A stretch of 64,000 nucleotides of DNA from Kocuria soli (GCF_003797835.1 NZ_RKMF01000002.1:62001-126000); one strand, 5' to 3'; positions 25,673 to 34,590 are shown, numbered from the stretch's first letter. A program made the numbers and translations. Notes: generated by a model from the sequence alone, not told the origin.

Positions 25673-26793
25673 CGTGATCCTCCCTCGATCGCTGTCGGTG
25701 GGGTGAACGCGCCGTCGAGAGCGCGGCGCAGGGTGCGGTTGCGGTAGTCACCGGAGACCCCGGTGTAGAGGGCGGTGGTCGAGCCCCAGCGGTGCCCGAC
25801 CTGCTGCTGGACGAACAACGGGTCGTAGCCGTCCTCGATCAGATGCGTCACATACGAGTGCCGCAAGCAGTGCGGGTGCAGCAACGGGTCCAGGCCGAGA
25901 TCATCGCGCCACTCGGCGAACCGGTCGTCGATGTGCTTGAGCCGGATGCGCCCTTGTCGCTCGGTCGGCCACAGGATCGTCTTGTCGGCAAGGTCGAACC
26001 GAGGCCGAACCTCGCTCACGTACTCCTCGATCACCGGCCGGGTCCACCCGAACACGGCCAGCACCGCCCGGCGGCGCGGCTGCGAGCCGCGCATCGCTTT
26101 GCCCCAGCGGACGTTGCAGACCCCGAACCGGCCGAACTCCCAGCCCTGCGGGTTGCGGGTGAAGTCCGGCAGATCGAGCATCGCTGCCTCGCGCCGACGC
26201 AACCCGAACGCATAGATCATCTTGAACAGCGTGGCGTCGCGGAACAGCGTCAGCCATCCCTTGCGCTTGGAGGAGCGGGCCTGATCCACCAGGTCATCGG
26301 CGTAGTCGAAGAACATCTGCAGCTCATCCCGCGAGAGCGGTCGCACGTCCGGCCGTGCCTCGTGGTCGCTGGTATGGATGACCGTGTTCCACTCGTGGCA
26401 GACCTGCACCGGATGCGTGTCGAACAGATCGACGCAGCGATCGACCCAGCCGTAGCGGTGATCGACCAGGTAGTCGCAGAACAGCGCCACGGAGTTCTGA
26501 TAGGCCCGCACCGTCGACACAGACAGCGGCCGCGGTCCGGAGACGAGCGAGGTTGTCCATTCCTCCACGTCAGCCGGTGACCACTCCCACGGCGGGGCGT
26601 TGCAGAAGTCCGCGAACCGGCGTACCTGCGAGGCCCTGGTCTTGATGGTTTGCACCGCGAGCATCCGCGAGGTCTGCTGTGCCGACCAGCCCGCCACCAT
26701 CTCATCGAAGAACTGCTCCGCCGGCCGCAAAAGCGACACGTTGCCAGACGACAAGACCCCCGTGCCGGGTACCTGATCGTCTGAGAACACCAT
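25669..26793 (-). CDS. Tyrosine recombinase (module 1, gene A)
   Basis: 374 residues. A core-binding SAM-like domain (about 20-120) is followed by the catalytic domain with all key residues: Arg199 in YAFGLRRRE, His308 and Arg311 in HCLRHSY, His334 in VGHRW and Tyr343 in ALYTGV. It shares the segment HPVQVCHEWNT and much of its sequence with the recombinase at 45394. ATG 26793. The next 170 bases upstream hold several TTACAT palindromes that may be its binding sites or operators. Likely catalyses movement of the arsenic element. Confidence 0.9.
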   Translation of the reverse strand: MVFSDDQVPGTGVLSSGNVSLLRPAEQFFDEMVAGWSAQQTSRMLAVQTIKTRASQVRRFADFCNAPPWEWSPADVEEWTTSLVSGPRPLSVSTVRAYQNSVALFCDYLVDHRYGWVDRCVDLFDTHPVQVCHEWNTVIHTSDHEARPDVRPLSRDELQMFFDYADDLVDQARSSKRKGWLTLFRDATLFKMIYAFGLRRREAAMLDLPDFTRNPQGWEFGRFGVCNVRWGKAMRGSQPRRRAVLAVFGWTRPVIEEYVSEVRPRFDLADKTILWPTERQGRIRLKHIDDRFAEWRDDLGLDPLLHPHCLRHSYVTHLIEDGYDPLFVQQQVGHRWGSTTALYTGVSGDYRNRTLRRALDGAFTPPTAIEGGSR

Positions 26794-26801
26794 GCCACGA
26801 C

Positions 26802-26818
26802 CTTACATTAAATGTAAG
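26802..26818. repeat. Perfect palindrome CTTACATT-A-AATGTAAG
   Basis: 8-bp arms around one base, 9 bases upstream of the recombinase start. AT-rich against a GC-rich surrounding. Candidate recombinase core site or operator for the HTH protein. Confidence 0.65.
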
Positions 26819-26824
26819 AATCAT

Positions 26825-26958
26825 GCATCAGATGTAAGATGAGTAGCGAAACCCCTGGTCAGGCGGCGGTGACGCTGCTAGGTTGGAGACGGCTTTGGTT
26901 CCGCGGAACAGCGTGATTCCGGCTTACATCTAAGGTACGAATCTTACATTAGATGTAA
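26825..26958. repeat. Further copies of the CATCAGATG/TTACAT motif at the element end
   Basis: GCATCAGATG at 26825-26834 (running into TAAG), CTTACATCTAAG at 26923-26934 and TTACATTAGATGTAA at 26944-26958. With the palindrome at 26802 this makes four related sites between the recombinase start and the M23 gene stop. The same cores occur before the second recombinase (45241-45251 and 45347-45357). Confidence 0.6.
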
Positions 26959-26967
26959 CTTCGGACC

Positions 26968-28614
26968 TTACGCTTTCACGGTGATGTGGAGGTGGTCGTA
27001 GTGGCCGCCGGTGACATCGGTAGGGTCGTGCATCCCGCCGCCGGTGTAGTCGCGCCATCCCTCGTCGGCGCGGGCGAGGGACCAGATCTTGCCCTGCCAG
27101 ATCAGGTACTCCACCCCCAGCACCTCGGCGTGGTCTTTCAGCCAGTTCGTGACCTGCCACCCGTACTCGCGCTGCCCGGGGGTCGGATGCTGGCCGATCG
27201 CGTTCCCGAACGCCACATCACACGCGCGACCGATCGGATGCTCCGACTTCGAGCCGGGCCGGGGCGAGTAGCACGCCCACGTCGACTCCGGAAACCCCGT
27301 AGAGGTCTGTTCGTAGACGCTGAGCATCCGCACCGTGATCTGCCCATCCGACGTCGGATCGTCCACCAGCTCATCCGGGTCGCCCTCCACCGGCACCGGA
27401 TCACCCGGCGCCCCAGTTCCGGTGTCACAGTCTTCGGACCCGGCCGGCGGCACGTCGGCTTCGGGGAGGTCGGCGGCGTCATGGTCGTTGAGCCACTTCG
27501 CGGGGTCGATGTACTCGCCGTCGGTGCCACCCTGACGGACCTCGAAATGCAGATGCGGCCCCGTCGACATGCCGCTGGAGCCGACGTCGGCGATGTGCTG
27601 CCCGGCCCGCACCTGGTCGCCGGCCTGGACATGGATACCGTCCTCCCACGAATGCGCATACGCCGTCGCGACCGTCTGCCCGCCGAGCTGGTGTTCGATG
27701 ACGATGAGGCCGCCGTACCCACCGGAAAACTCCGACACCGTCACCGTGCCGTCGGCGGCGGCCAGGATCGGCGTCCCATCGGGCGCTGAAAAATCCGCGC
27801 CCGTGTGGAAGGACTCTTCCTCGCCGGTGATCGGGTGCGTGCGCGGTCCGAACGGGCTGGTGGCCACCCAGGTTCCCTCGGGCAGCGGGAACACCACCCG
27901 CGACGACTCTGTCACCGGCCCCGCGGCGAGCACCGGTATCGGGTCGGCTGTCACAGGGCCGCCCGCGCCAGTGCTGGTGAGGGTGGTGAGGATCTGTTCG
28001 GCGACGGGTTCGTAGTTGTCGTACCGCTCCGGATACGCGCTCACTTCCACGGCCTGGGCGGCTTCGCCCTTGCCCATCTGCTCCCACCCCGGAATATCCA
28101 GCAGCCCGCGCGGCGAGCCCTGATTCGGGCCGCCGGGACCGCCGTAGAACGCGGCGGCTTGGTAGTCGGGGTCCATGAGTTCGGCGACCGTGCCCCACCC
28201 CGCCTGCGGGCGCATCTGGAACAACCCCAGGCTGTCGTTGTCCGACCCGTTGCCGTCGTTGGGATAGTCACCGCTCTCGGGATAGACGCTCGTGTTGGCG
28301 AGCATCCGCATGCGCGACTCCGTGAGCGCGGCCATCAGCGCGACCAGGATGCCGTCGCGCCCCACCCCCTCGATGCCCGATCCGGTCTCGATGATCGTCG
28401 CCGCGTGGGTGAGCTCGGCACGGCCGAGCGTGATCGTCTCCCCATTCCACGTCGTCGCCGTCAACTCCTCCGGCACATTCCCGACCTGGAACCCGCCGGC
28501 GGGGGCGGCGCAGGAGACGGTGGCCGGGTTCATGAGCAGCCCGACCGACACCAGCCCGACCAAAGGGGCCAGCAGGACGAGGGCGGCGACTGCCGCGATG
28601 ACCTTCCGCATCAT
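26968..28614 (-). CDS. Conjugation cell-wall hydrolase: transglycosylase-like plus M23 peptidase
   Basis: 548 residues. An N-terminal signal anchor (VIAAVAALVLLAPLVGLVSVG) precedes a lysozyme-like region (MAALTESRMRML, then NDSLGLFQMRPQAGWG), as in VirB1-type enzymes. An M23 endopeptidase domain follows, with HTGADFSAPDGTPI and HLHFEVR carrying zinc ligands and the GxH. A C-terminal domain has IGRACDVAFGN and YDHLHITV. It is exported and opens the cell wall for the transfer channel. ATG 28614 (tandem ATG). Its stop is now 10 bases from the arsenic element; originally it would have faced the DUF6112 genes. Confidence 0.85.
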   Translation of the reverse strand: MMRKVIAAVAALVLLAPLVGLVSVGLLMNPATVSCAAPAGGFQVGNVPEELTATTWNGETITLGRAELTHAATIIETGSGIEGVGRDGILVALMAALTESRMRMLANTSVYPESGDYPNDGNGSDNDSLGLFQMRPQAGWGTVAELMDPDYQAAAFYGGPGGPNQGSPRGLLDIPGWEQMGKGEAAQAVEVSAYPERYDNYEPVAEQILTTLTSTGAGGPVTADPIPVLAAGPVTESSRVVFPLPEGTWVATSPFGPRTHPITGEEESFHTGADFSAPDGTPILAAADGTVTVSEFSGGYGGLIVIEHQLGGQTVATAYAHSWEDGIHVQAGDQVRAGQHIADVGSSGMSTGPHLHFEVRQGGTDGEYIDPAKWLNDHDAADLPEADVPPAGSEDCDTGTGAPGDPVPVEGDPDELVDDPTSDGQITVRMLSVYEQTSTGFPESTWACYSPRPGSKSEHPIGRACDVAFGNAIGQHPTPGQREYGWQVTNWLKDHAEVLGVEYLIWQGKIWSLARADEGWRDYTGGGMHDPTDVTGGHYDHLHITVKA

Positions 28615-28624
28615 GGCCTGCCCG

Positions 28625-29293
28625 TTAGCGGAGGGGCTGGTCGAGGATCGACAGCCGCAGCAGGTGGCAGGGGTCGCCGTCGGGCGGGCAGGTCAGGAAG
28701 ATCGTGAACGCCACCTCATGCGCGCTCGTCGTGGGTTCGTCGTTCCAGACCCCGGCGCGGTGGCGGATGCCCTCGATCGTGTACGCGGTCGTGCCCGGCT
28801 GCAGCTGCCCCGGCTGCGCCTGCTCCACGGCGTCCGCCCACGCCTCGGGCACGAACACTCCTGTGATCTCCAGATGCTGGGTCGTGCCGTATTTGCGGAG
28901 TTCGGTCCAGGTGTCGCGGGTCGGGAGGTAGCCGGCGATATCGGAGGCGAGGCCGGCCTGCTCGATCCCGGTCGGGTCTGCGACCTCCAGCAGCACGCTC
29001 GTGTAGTCCAACGGCATCAACCCGCTGGCGGTATCCCACGCGAACAGGGCCGTCGCGACGGAGCGGGCGAACTCCTCCGGATCATCCGTCTCCAGGATCG
29101 GGGCCAGCTCGCGCGGGTCGCCGCCGGGAGTGACCGGCGCGGATGGCGACGGCGTGGCGGGCGGTGGGTCGGGAGTGCGGGGGCCGGTGACCAGGCCGTA
29201 GACGCCGACACCGACGAGGATCAGCACGAGGGCGGCGGCCGTGACGATCACGACCAGGCGGCGACGGGAACGAGAAGCATCTGTCGGGTTCAT
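28625..29293 (-). CDS. Single-pass membrane protein, possibly VirB8/TcpC-like
   Basis: 222 residues: a basic N-terminus (SRSRRR), one helix at about 13-34, a Pro/Thr-rich stalk and an extracytoplasmic domain of about 160 residues with LMPLDYTSVLLEVADP and VAFTIFLTCPPDGDPCHLL (two Cys). The layout matches VirB8/TcpC-type scaffold proteins, but I recognise no sequence signature. ATG 29293 lies 5 bases after the GGTGCACCTGG motif. It is followed within 11 bases by the M23 gene, so the two are probably co-transcribed. Confidence 0.65.
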   Translation of the reverse strand: MNPTDASRSRRRLVVIVTAAALVLILVGVGVYGLVTGPRTPDPPPATPSPSAPVTPGGDPRELAPILETDDPEEFARSVATALFAWDTASGLMPLDYTSVLLEVADPTGIEQAGLASDIAGYLPTRDTWTELRKYGTTQHLEITGVFVPEAWADAVEQAQPGQLQPGTTAYTIEGIRHRAGVWNDEPTTSAHEVAFTIFLTCPPDGDPCHLLRLSILDQPLR

Positions 29294-29297
29294 GCCA

Positions 29298-29308
29298 CCA
29301 GGTGCACC
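29298..29308 (-). promoter_or_regulatory. ICE leader motif, copy 6
   Basis: CCAGGTGCACC, 5 bases from the start at 29293. An imperfect hairpin (CCGCCCCG-ACACCC with GGGT-CCGGGGCGG) lies upstream in gene sense at 29319-29350. Confidence 0.5.
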
Positions 29309-29366
29309 AGACACACCTCCGCCCCGACACCCACGAAGGGTCCGGGGCGGCGAACAACCAGAGAGG

Positions 29367-30389
29367 TCAGAGGGCGCGTAGGTGTCGCACCTCGCCCTCC
29401 CCATCCGCAACTTCGGCGGGATCGGCATCATCGCTGGGCTCGGTGCTCCGCGCCGTGGAGAGAGCGGCGGCGAACGCGGTCGTGCCGGCGGCGATCGTCA
29501 AGAACATCTCGATCTGCTCATCGGTGAGCTCTCGTGCGAGCTGGGTGGGGTCGTAGTGCGTCCACCAGTCGGTGAGTTCGCCCCAGATCACCAGGAACGA
29601 CCGGGTGGTCCACACCGTCGGCCCCGCCACCGGAGCCGGTGCGGTCTTGCGGCGCTGCGGCTTGGACTTGGCGCGGGCGATCGCGGCTTTCGCCAGCTCG
29701 TCCAACTGCGCATCCCGCGACGCCCCCGGGTCACCGATCAGGCTCCGGACTTCTTCGAAGATCGGGTGCACCGGTGCGCCCGTCTCGATCCGTGCGAGCG
29801 CGTCCGAGACCTGGCTGCGGGTGTCGTCGGGGAGGTCGTCGCGGGCGGCGGCCTGCTGGACGTACTCGATCTTGTCCAACGTCCGGTACGACGCGGCGCC
29901 GGGGATCATCGCCGCCGCCTGCTGCCTCGCCTCACCCGCAGGTGACGAGGACGGTGCCGGAAAATTTCCGCCACCGTCCCCTTCCTCCTCGGGCTGGCGG
30001 TCGGTAGAGAACCGCGAGGCTTCCTGCCGGCGTGCGGCGTCCTCGGCGAGGAGGGCTTTGAGTTCGCGGTAGAGGGCGGCGGCTTCCAGCGGGGTGAGGT
30101 CTTTGTGGAGCAGGTTGTCGTCCTGCTCCGCGAGGAGATGCCCGAGCCGGGTCGAGATCCCTTGCCGCACCCAGACGTTCACCACTCGCCAGTTCAGCTT
30201 CTGGATCGCGGCGAGCCTGCGCCTGCCGCAGACGAGTACCCCGTCCGGGGTGATCGTCGGGGGCTGGAGCAGTCCGTCGCGGTCGATGGACGCGGCCAGG
30301 GCGTCGATGTCGCCCAGGTCGGTGCGGTGCCGGGTGCCGATGATGATCGAGGACACCGCCCGCTCAAACTCGATATGCCCGCCAGTCAT
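29367..30389 (-). CDS. ParB N-domain protein
   Basis: 340 residues. The N-terminal 100 residues match the ParB/Srx-like fold: TDLGDIDALAASIDRDGLLQ, PPTITPDGVLVCGRRRLAAI and DLTPLEAAALYRELKALL. The GRRR-type catalytic/CTP-binding motif is seen as CGRRRLAA. A disordered middle is followed by helical segments and a C-terminal region (FLVIWGELTDWWTHYDPTQL). ATG 30389 overlaps the upstream stop as ATGA. Likely a partition or DNA-binding function for the element; no ParA was seen beside it. Confidence 0.8.
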   Translation of the reverse strand: MTGGHIEFERAVSSIIIGTRHRTDLGDIDALAASIDRDGLLQPPTITPDGVLVCGRRRLAAIQKLNWRVVNVWVRQGISTRLGHLLAEQDDNLLHKDLTPLEAAALYRELKALLAEDAARRQEASRFSTDRQPEEEGDGGGNFPAPSSSPAGEARQQAAAMIPGAASYRTLDKIEYVQQAAARDDLPDDTRSQVSDALARIETGAPVHPIFEEVRSLIGDPGASRDAQLDELAKAAIARAKSKPQRRKTAPAPVAGPTVWTTRSFLVIWGELTDWWTHYDPTQLARELTDEQIEMFLTIAAGTTAFAAALSTARSTEPSDDADPAEVADGEGEVRHLRAL

Positions 30390-31264
30390 CGCCCACCACC
30401 GTGTTTCGGGGCCGCCAACGAAACGGTGAGCACGAGGTCGTCGTCGTGCAGCAGCACCGGCAACGTCTCACCGATCAGCAGGCGCAGCAGGATGCCCCGA
30501 CCCGCGCTCGTCACGGACACTCCCGGGGCGGGGTTGCCGAGCAGGACCCGCAGCAACGCGGTCCATGAGGTGCCGGGGAGGTCGAGCAGGGCGCGGGAGT
30601 GCTGGTCGCGGCGCAGCACCTCGAACGCCGACTGCCGCGACCCCGCCCGAGCCAGCGCCTGGCAGACGTGCTCGACCGCTGCGCGGGCAGTCTGCGGCGG
30701 CCACCCCAGCACGGTGATGAACGCGATCGCATCCTCCACCGCACTCAACGCCGAAGGCCGCACCCCGGTCGGCTCCGCCGCCTCCGGCCGCGACTCCTCG
30801 TCATCGTTTCCGGGGTCGGGGTCGGGGTCGGTGGTGTGGAACGCGGGATGGTAGTCATCGAGGGGGTTCTCGCGGTCGGAGAGGCGTTCGGCGTCGTGGA
30901 AGACCGAGTAGTGCGGGCGGCGGGCCTGATGCGTCGAGCACAGCAGGCCTTGGCCGCGTTCCTCGGCGATGCAGGTGATCCGCACCGCGTGCGTGACCAC
31001 CGCCCACGGGTCCTCCGCCTCCCGCGCCGAGCGGGTGCGCATCACATCGAACGCCGCAGACGCCGCCTCCCACGGATCCAGCCCATGCTTCCTCGCCAGA
31101 GCCGCGTACTTGTCGGCCGCGTAGGTCATGAGCCGTGCGGCGGTCGGGTCGGTGCGCCACGCGCCCGGCCCGTCCTTGTGCAGCCGGCCCAGCAGAGCGC
31201 GGAGCCCTTCACCGGTCGTGTAGTCCTCGCCGCCCGGATCGGCGGTCATCGTGTGCGGAATCAT
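30386..31264 (-). CDS. Conserved ICE protein, sigma-like helical segment
   Basis: 292 residues. The segment LARKHGLDPWEAASAAFDVM, then AREAEDPWAVVTHAVRITCI, recalls the helices of sigma-factor region 2, but the similarity is only by eye. A disordered acidic middle (DPDPDPGNDDEESRPEAAE) separates it from a helical C-terminal domain (VEHVCQALARAGSRQSAFEV). ATG 31264 is favoured, with CCAGGAGGTGCC upstream; GTG 31267 is possible. Coupled to the ParB-like gene by ATGA overlap. Function unknown. Confidence 0.6.
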   Translation of the reverse strand: MIPHTMTADPGGEDYTTGEGLRALLGRLHKDGPGAWRTDPTAARLMTYAADKYAALARKHGLDPWEAASAAFDVMRTRSAREAEDPWAVVTHAVRITCIAEERGQGLLCSTHQARRPHYSVFHDAERLSDRENPLDDYHPAFHTTDPDPDPGNDDEESRPEAAEPTGVRPSALSAVEDAIAFITVLGWPPQTARAAVEHVCQALARAGSRQSAFEVLRRDQHSRALLDLPGTSWTALLRVLLGNPAPGVSVTSAGRGILLRLLIGETLPVLLHDDDLVLTVSLAAPKHGGGR

Positions 31265-31284
31265 CACGGCACCTCCTGGCAGAC

Positions 31285-31294
31285 AGATGCACCG
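31285..31294 (-). promoter_or_regulatory. ICE leader motif, variant copy 7
   Basis: CAGATGCACC, one base off the consensus, 21 bases upstream of the start at 31264. A weak hairpin lies just upstream in gene sense. Confidence 0.4.
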
Positions 31295-31363
31295 CGCCTC
31301 CCACGACAGGGTGGGCGGTCAGGGAAAGCACCTCGGATCGTGTGCATGATCGATCACCCCTCC

Positions 31364-31750
31364 TCATTCCCGGCTCAGGCTTCGCGTCTCGACCGCGGGC
31401 TCTTCCCGGCCGAACGCGGACAGCGGCGGCAACCGCTTCGCGGACGCGACGAGGTGCTTGGCACCTGCGGCGATACCGGCCCGGGCGCGGTGGGAGAGGT
31501 CGGCTTGGAGATCGATCCCGCGCCGCGACAGGGCGCCGCCGGCGCGCGACATCAGTTCCGAGGGGCGCACCCAGTCGACCCCACGGGTCGGCTTCTCCGT
31601 GTCGAGCTCGGCTTGCTGGTCGCGGTCGACGTCGGCGGCCTGGATCGCCTCCGGAGCCATCCCCGCCGACGTCTCGGGCCGCTCCGGCGTCGGGGACGGA
31701 TCCGGCGGCCGCTGCTGGTGCGGGTCGTGCGGATGCTGTTCGGCGTTCAT
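31364..31750 (-). CDS. Small hydrophilic ICE protein
   Basis: 128 residues, disordered and Pro/Glu/Gln-rich in the first third, then a conserved-looking segment (DWVRPSELMSRAGGALSRRG) and a basic helix (SHRARAGIAAGAKHLVASAK). ATG 31750 overlaps the stop of the DUF2637 gene (ATGA). No domain recognised. Third gene of the primase-DUF2637 unit. Confidence 0.6.
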   Translation of the reverse strand: MNAEQHPHDPHQQRPPDPSPTPERPETSAGMAPEAIQAADVDRDQQAELDTEKPTRGVDWVRPSELMSRAGGALSRRGIDLQADLSHRARAGIAAGAKHLVASAKRLPPLSAFGREEPAVETRSLSRE

Positions 31751-32589
31751 GATGATTCCTCCTCGGAGCGATCGGATGGGATGCCGACCCCTGTCGGGTC
31801 GGACGACTCAGACGACCCCTGCGAATCGGGGTCGAGTTCGGGGTCAGGTGGGCGCGGCAGCCACCGGCCCACGGTCGAGGGATGCACGCCCATGGCGCGG
31901 GGGATCTGCTTGTTCGACCACCCCTCACCCCGCAACCGCGCCGCACGCTCACGCCGCCCCACACCGACCTCCACCGCCGGCGGCGCATCGGCCTCGGATA
32001 GCTCGGGAGCGACCGGCTCAGACGGAACAGAATCAGGCGCGACAGAGGCGGCGAGCTCCTCCGTCTCCGGTGGCTCCAGCAGCGTCAGCGCTTCCGGAGT
32101 CGACAGGTGGGGAGCCTCGTCCTCGGAACTGGTCGCCCGGAGCAGCACCGGTGCCGACTGTTCGGCGGTCGATGTCTCGGCCATACGGGTGGAGCGGATC
32201 AGGACGACCGTGAGGTGGGTGGATGCCAGGAGCACCAGGGGTGGGACTGCGGCGACCGTCGCGGCGAGGACGCCGGGCACGGTCGCCTCGGCGGTGACGA
32301 GGGCGTGGGCGGCGTTCGCGGTCACCGACACCATGGCTCCGGCGATCAGCAGCGCCCAGGGATACCAGGCCGTCCGGTGTCCGTCGAGGGCGACGACGGC
32401 GACCGTGGCGACCACGATCAGCCCGTCCACCAGCAGCGGCCAGATCCACGCCTGCCTGGCCGCGATGCCCGACCACATGGCGAGATCGGCCAGCGCGGTG
32501 AAGCTCAACCAGAACGCCCCCGCACCGATGAGCACGGTGCCCGACGCGGCCGTGACCACCGCCCACCCGCGACGCTGCACCGGGTTCAT
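31747..32589 (-). CDS. DUF2637 (SpdB-like) membrane protein with C-terminal HTH
   Basis: 280 residues. Four membrane helices in the first 130 residues include WIWPLLVDGLIVVATVAVVA, the core of DUF2637, a family linked to spread proteins of Streptomyces plasmids. The C-terminus carries an HTH (ARLRGEGWSNKQIPRAMGVH, then PSTVGRWL). ATG 32589 overlaps the upstream stop as ATGA. Likely acts in spreading of the element within mycelium or cell groups, or in the membrane part of transfer; this role is inferred from family membership. Confidence 0.75.
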   Translation of the reverse strand: MNPVQRRGWAVVTAASGTVLIGAGAFWLSFTALADLAMWSGIAARQAWIWPLLVDGLIVVATVAVVALDGHRTAWYPWALLIAGAMVSVTANAAHALVTAEATVPGVLAATVAAVPPLVLLASTHLTVVLIRSTRMAETSTAEQSAPVLLRATSSEDEAPHLSTPEALTLLEPPETEELAASVAPDSVPSEPVAPELSEADAPPAVEVGVGRRERAARLRGEGWSNKQIPRAMGVHPSTVGRWLPRPPDPELDPDSQGSSESSDPTGVGIPSDRSEEESS

Positions 32590-33511
32590 CGCAGCCCCCT
32601 CGACGGGACACGACCCTCAGGCGCCACATCGAGATCACGGGCGGGACCGGCTCGTGCCGCGTCGGCTCCTCTGGGGCGGGGTGTGTCGCCGTGGATGCGT
32701 TTGTAGCCGGAGGTGACGGTGCGGGCGATCTCGTGCTGCCCGAAGTCGGGCTGGGAGACGGTGAGCATCGCATCGAGCGCATCCCGGTAGGGCACGCCCT
32801 CCTCGGCGAGCACGCAGGACGCCCAGAACAACTTGTGATTGCGATCCGTGCGCTCCTCGCCCAGCCACTGCGCCAGCTTCATCGGATCAGTCCGCCCCGG
32901 CGAGTGGCCCCGCTCGGGAAGCTGGCGCGGCGGACGCGGCGGGTTAAGAAACGTCCGCAGCGCTGACGCATCCAATGCCCGGCCTGGTGTCGGACTCAGC
33001 GACGCCAGGCGATACAGGCTCGTCTCGCCGTCGATGATGCGGCGTGAGGGCGGCACGATATGTACCCGCGATCCCCACGGAAGTCGATCCCCGCACGCCC
33101 GGCCTGCCACGACGGCTGCTCACTGCCACCGGCCGGGTAGTAGACGTGCAGGCCACCGGTCGGTGAGCGCACTAGCGCCTCCCACCCATTCACCAGCCCG
33201 GCCCGGCGCGCTTGGCGGAAGGCATCGTAGCCGTTGACGCCGTGCACATCGACGTCCACGACCACCACGCCGGAGGCGACACCGGTGGGCATTCCGATGT
33301 TCGCTGCCGGGAACCGTCGCCACCACGACTCCACCTGCCCGAGGCTCGTGGTGGCGTCGTGGAAGCCATGCGCGGTGATCGGCTGCTTGCCGCCCGGCGC
33401 GCACGGGAACACCGGCACCCCCGCCTGGGCGAACAGGCGCGCAGCCACCGGCAACGACGCGTCCTCACCGAACCCGGCGAGGGCGGTGGTGAACGCGGTC
33501 CGGGCAGCCAT
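32586..33511 (-). pseudogene. Bifunctional primase-polymerase, frameshifted
   Basis: The N-terminal Prim-Pol domain is clear: PVFPCAPGGKQPITAHGFHD, WWRRFPAANIGMPTG and VVVVDVDVHGVNGYD with the catalytic acids, up to GIDFRGDRGY. After about 33,060 the protein continues in another frame as IVPPSRRIIDGETSLYRLAS and TDPMKLAQWLGEERTDRNHK to a stop at 32586. The simplest repair is one added base in TACATATCGTGCC (33,055-33,063), giving GYIIVPPSRR. So the gene is broken by a small deletion, or sequencing error. Start ATG 33511 overlaps the ArdC-like stop (TGATG). Confidence 0.75.
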
Positions 33512-34590
33512 CACAGCCCCCGTGCACGCGCCGGCTCCGGGGCTCGGCTGTGCTCTGGTTCGGCCACGGTCGCGGCGGTGCGATCCTTCGATCGCGCAGG
33601 CCGTGGCGCATCACGGTCAAGGCCCGGCGGAGTGCCGTCGGGCACCTGAGCGGTGTCGAGCTGGTCGAGGATCCCCGCGGCGGTCTTTCGCACCCGCTCG
33701 CCGGTGGCTTTGACGACCTCGACGGGTTCCTTGCCGTCGACGTTCGCCGCCCACCCGGCCACGTACGGGATCGTGTACCCGGTGGTGTCCATTCCGTGGG
33801 CGGCGCCGATCATCAGCGCGACGGACTCGGCTTCGACCTCGCCGATCCCGCGATGCTGGCGGGCATCCTCCTGGTCGGGGTCGTGCATCAGCACATGCGC
33901 AAGCTCATGAGCGAGGGTTTTGACCTGGGCGGCGGGGTCCATGTTCTCCCGCACCGCGACCGTCTTCGCCTCGAAATCAGTCAGACCGTTCGCGCCGTGG
34001 ATCATGCCCTCATGCGGCACTCGCATCAGCTCGTACCCTGCCGCCCGTACCTGCTGCGCGAGCCCGTCCCAGAGCCCGTCGGGTGCATCGCCCGCCAGCA
34101 GCACCGGAGACGGCGGTTCCGGGATCGGCTCCCCGGCGGTCTGGGAGACGTCCCAGACGTAGGCGGGGCGCACGCCGACCATCCGCGAGCGCACCACCTC
34201 GCCCGGCTTCGGCTTCTCACCCCGATTCAGCCCGTACCAGGACGCCGGGTCCGAGGGGTTCGCGGACGCGAACCTCCCCGTGACGGGGGCGAGGATCTGA
34301 TATCCGGGCTGGCCTTTCTCGACCTGCCGGCCGAGCTGCTGCCACTGCTTGTACCCGGCGACATAGGTCGGGAACGGCTCGGGCACCCGGCCCTGCTCGA
34401 ACGCCGCCTGATGCTGCTCCCAGATCAGCAGGACGTTGTTGAACGAGCGAGACCGGAACCGGGCGGCGAAACGCAACGCGTCAGCCCAGTCCTCACCCGT
34501 GACGAGCCGCTCGACCGCACCGGTCAGCTTCTCGTGCAGCTCGTCGAGCTTCTCTTCCCGCTTCTGGCGGGCCTCTTCCCTCGTCGCCAT
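33511..34590 (-). CDS. ArdC-like antirestriction protein with zinc metallopeptidase motif
   Basis: 359 residues. The N-terminal ArdC-like ssDNA-binding region (LRFAARFRSRSFNNVLLIWE, then GYKQWQQLGRQVEKGQPGYQ) is followed by a metallopeptidase-like domain with TLAHELAHVLMH (HExxH) and GEVEAESVALMIGAAHG. ArdC-type proteins protect incoming single strands from host restriction. ATG 34590 follows GGGAGGAGGCC; sequence upstream in frame is not conserved-looking. Preceded by motif copy 8 and an 11-bp-stem hairpin. Heads the ArdC-primase-DUF2637 unit. Confidence 0.8.
   Translation of the reverse strand: MATREEARQKREEKLDELHEKLTGAVERLVTGEDWADALRFAARFRSRSFNNVLLIWEQHQAAFEQGRVPEPFPTYVAGYKQWQQLGRQVEKGQPGYQILAPVTGRFASANPSDPASWYGLNRGEKPKPGEVVRSRMVGVRPAYVWDVSQTAGEPIPEPPSPVLLAGDAPDGLWDGLAQQVRAAGYELMRVPHEGMIHGANGLTDFEAKTVAVRENMDPAAQVKTLAHELAHVLMHDPDQEDARQHRGIGEVEAESVALMIGAAHGMDTTGYTIPYVAGWAANVDGKEPVEVVKATGERVRKTAAGILDQLDTAQVPDGTPPGLDRDAPRPARSKDRTAATVAEPEHSRAPEPARARGL

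Larger units (their letters stand above)
20790..26967. mobile_element. Putative transposon 1: arsenic cargo plus tyrosine-recombinase trio
   Basis: Inferred unit. ICE backbone ends at the 20779 motif and resumes with the M23 peptidase stop at 26968. In between are arsC-acr3-arsM/arsR and a three-gene recombinase module ordered exactly as in the delimited element at 45.2-54.1 kb (end, tyrosine recombinase, HTH protein, zinc-ribbon protein, cargo, end). The left boundary is not resolved: I saw no clear inverted repeat. Palindromic TTACAT/ATGTAA repeats crowd the right end. Confidence 0.55.

Noticed and set aside
23654-26793. Calling the trio a classical RIT element (three tyrosine recombinases)
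   Set aside because: Only gene A keeps the catalytic residues; B is a small HTH protein and C has zinc ribbons and a dead catalytic region, so the standard definition is not met.
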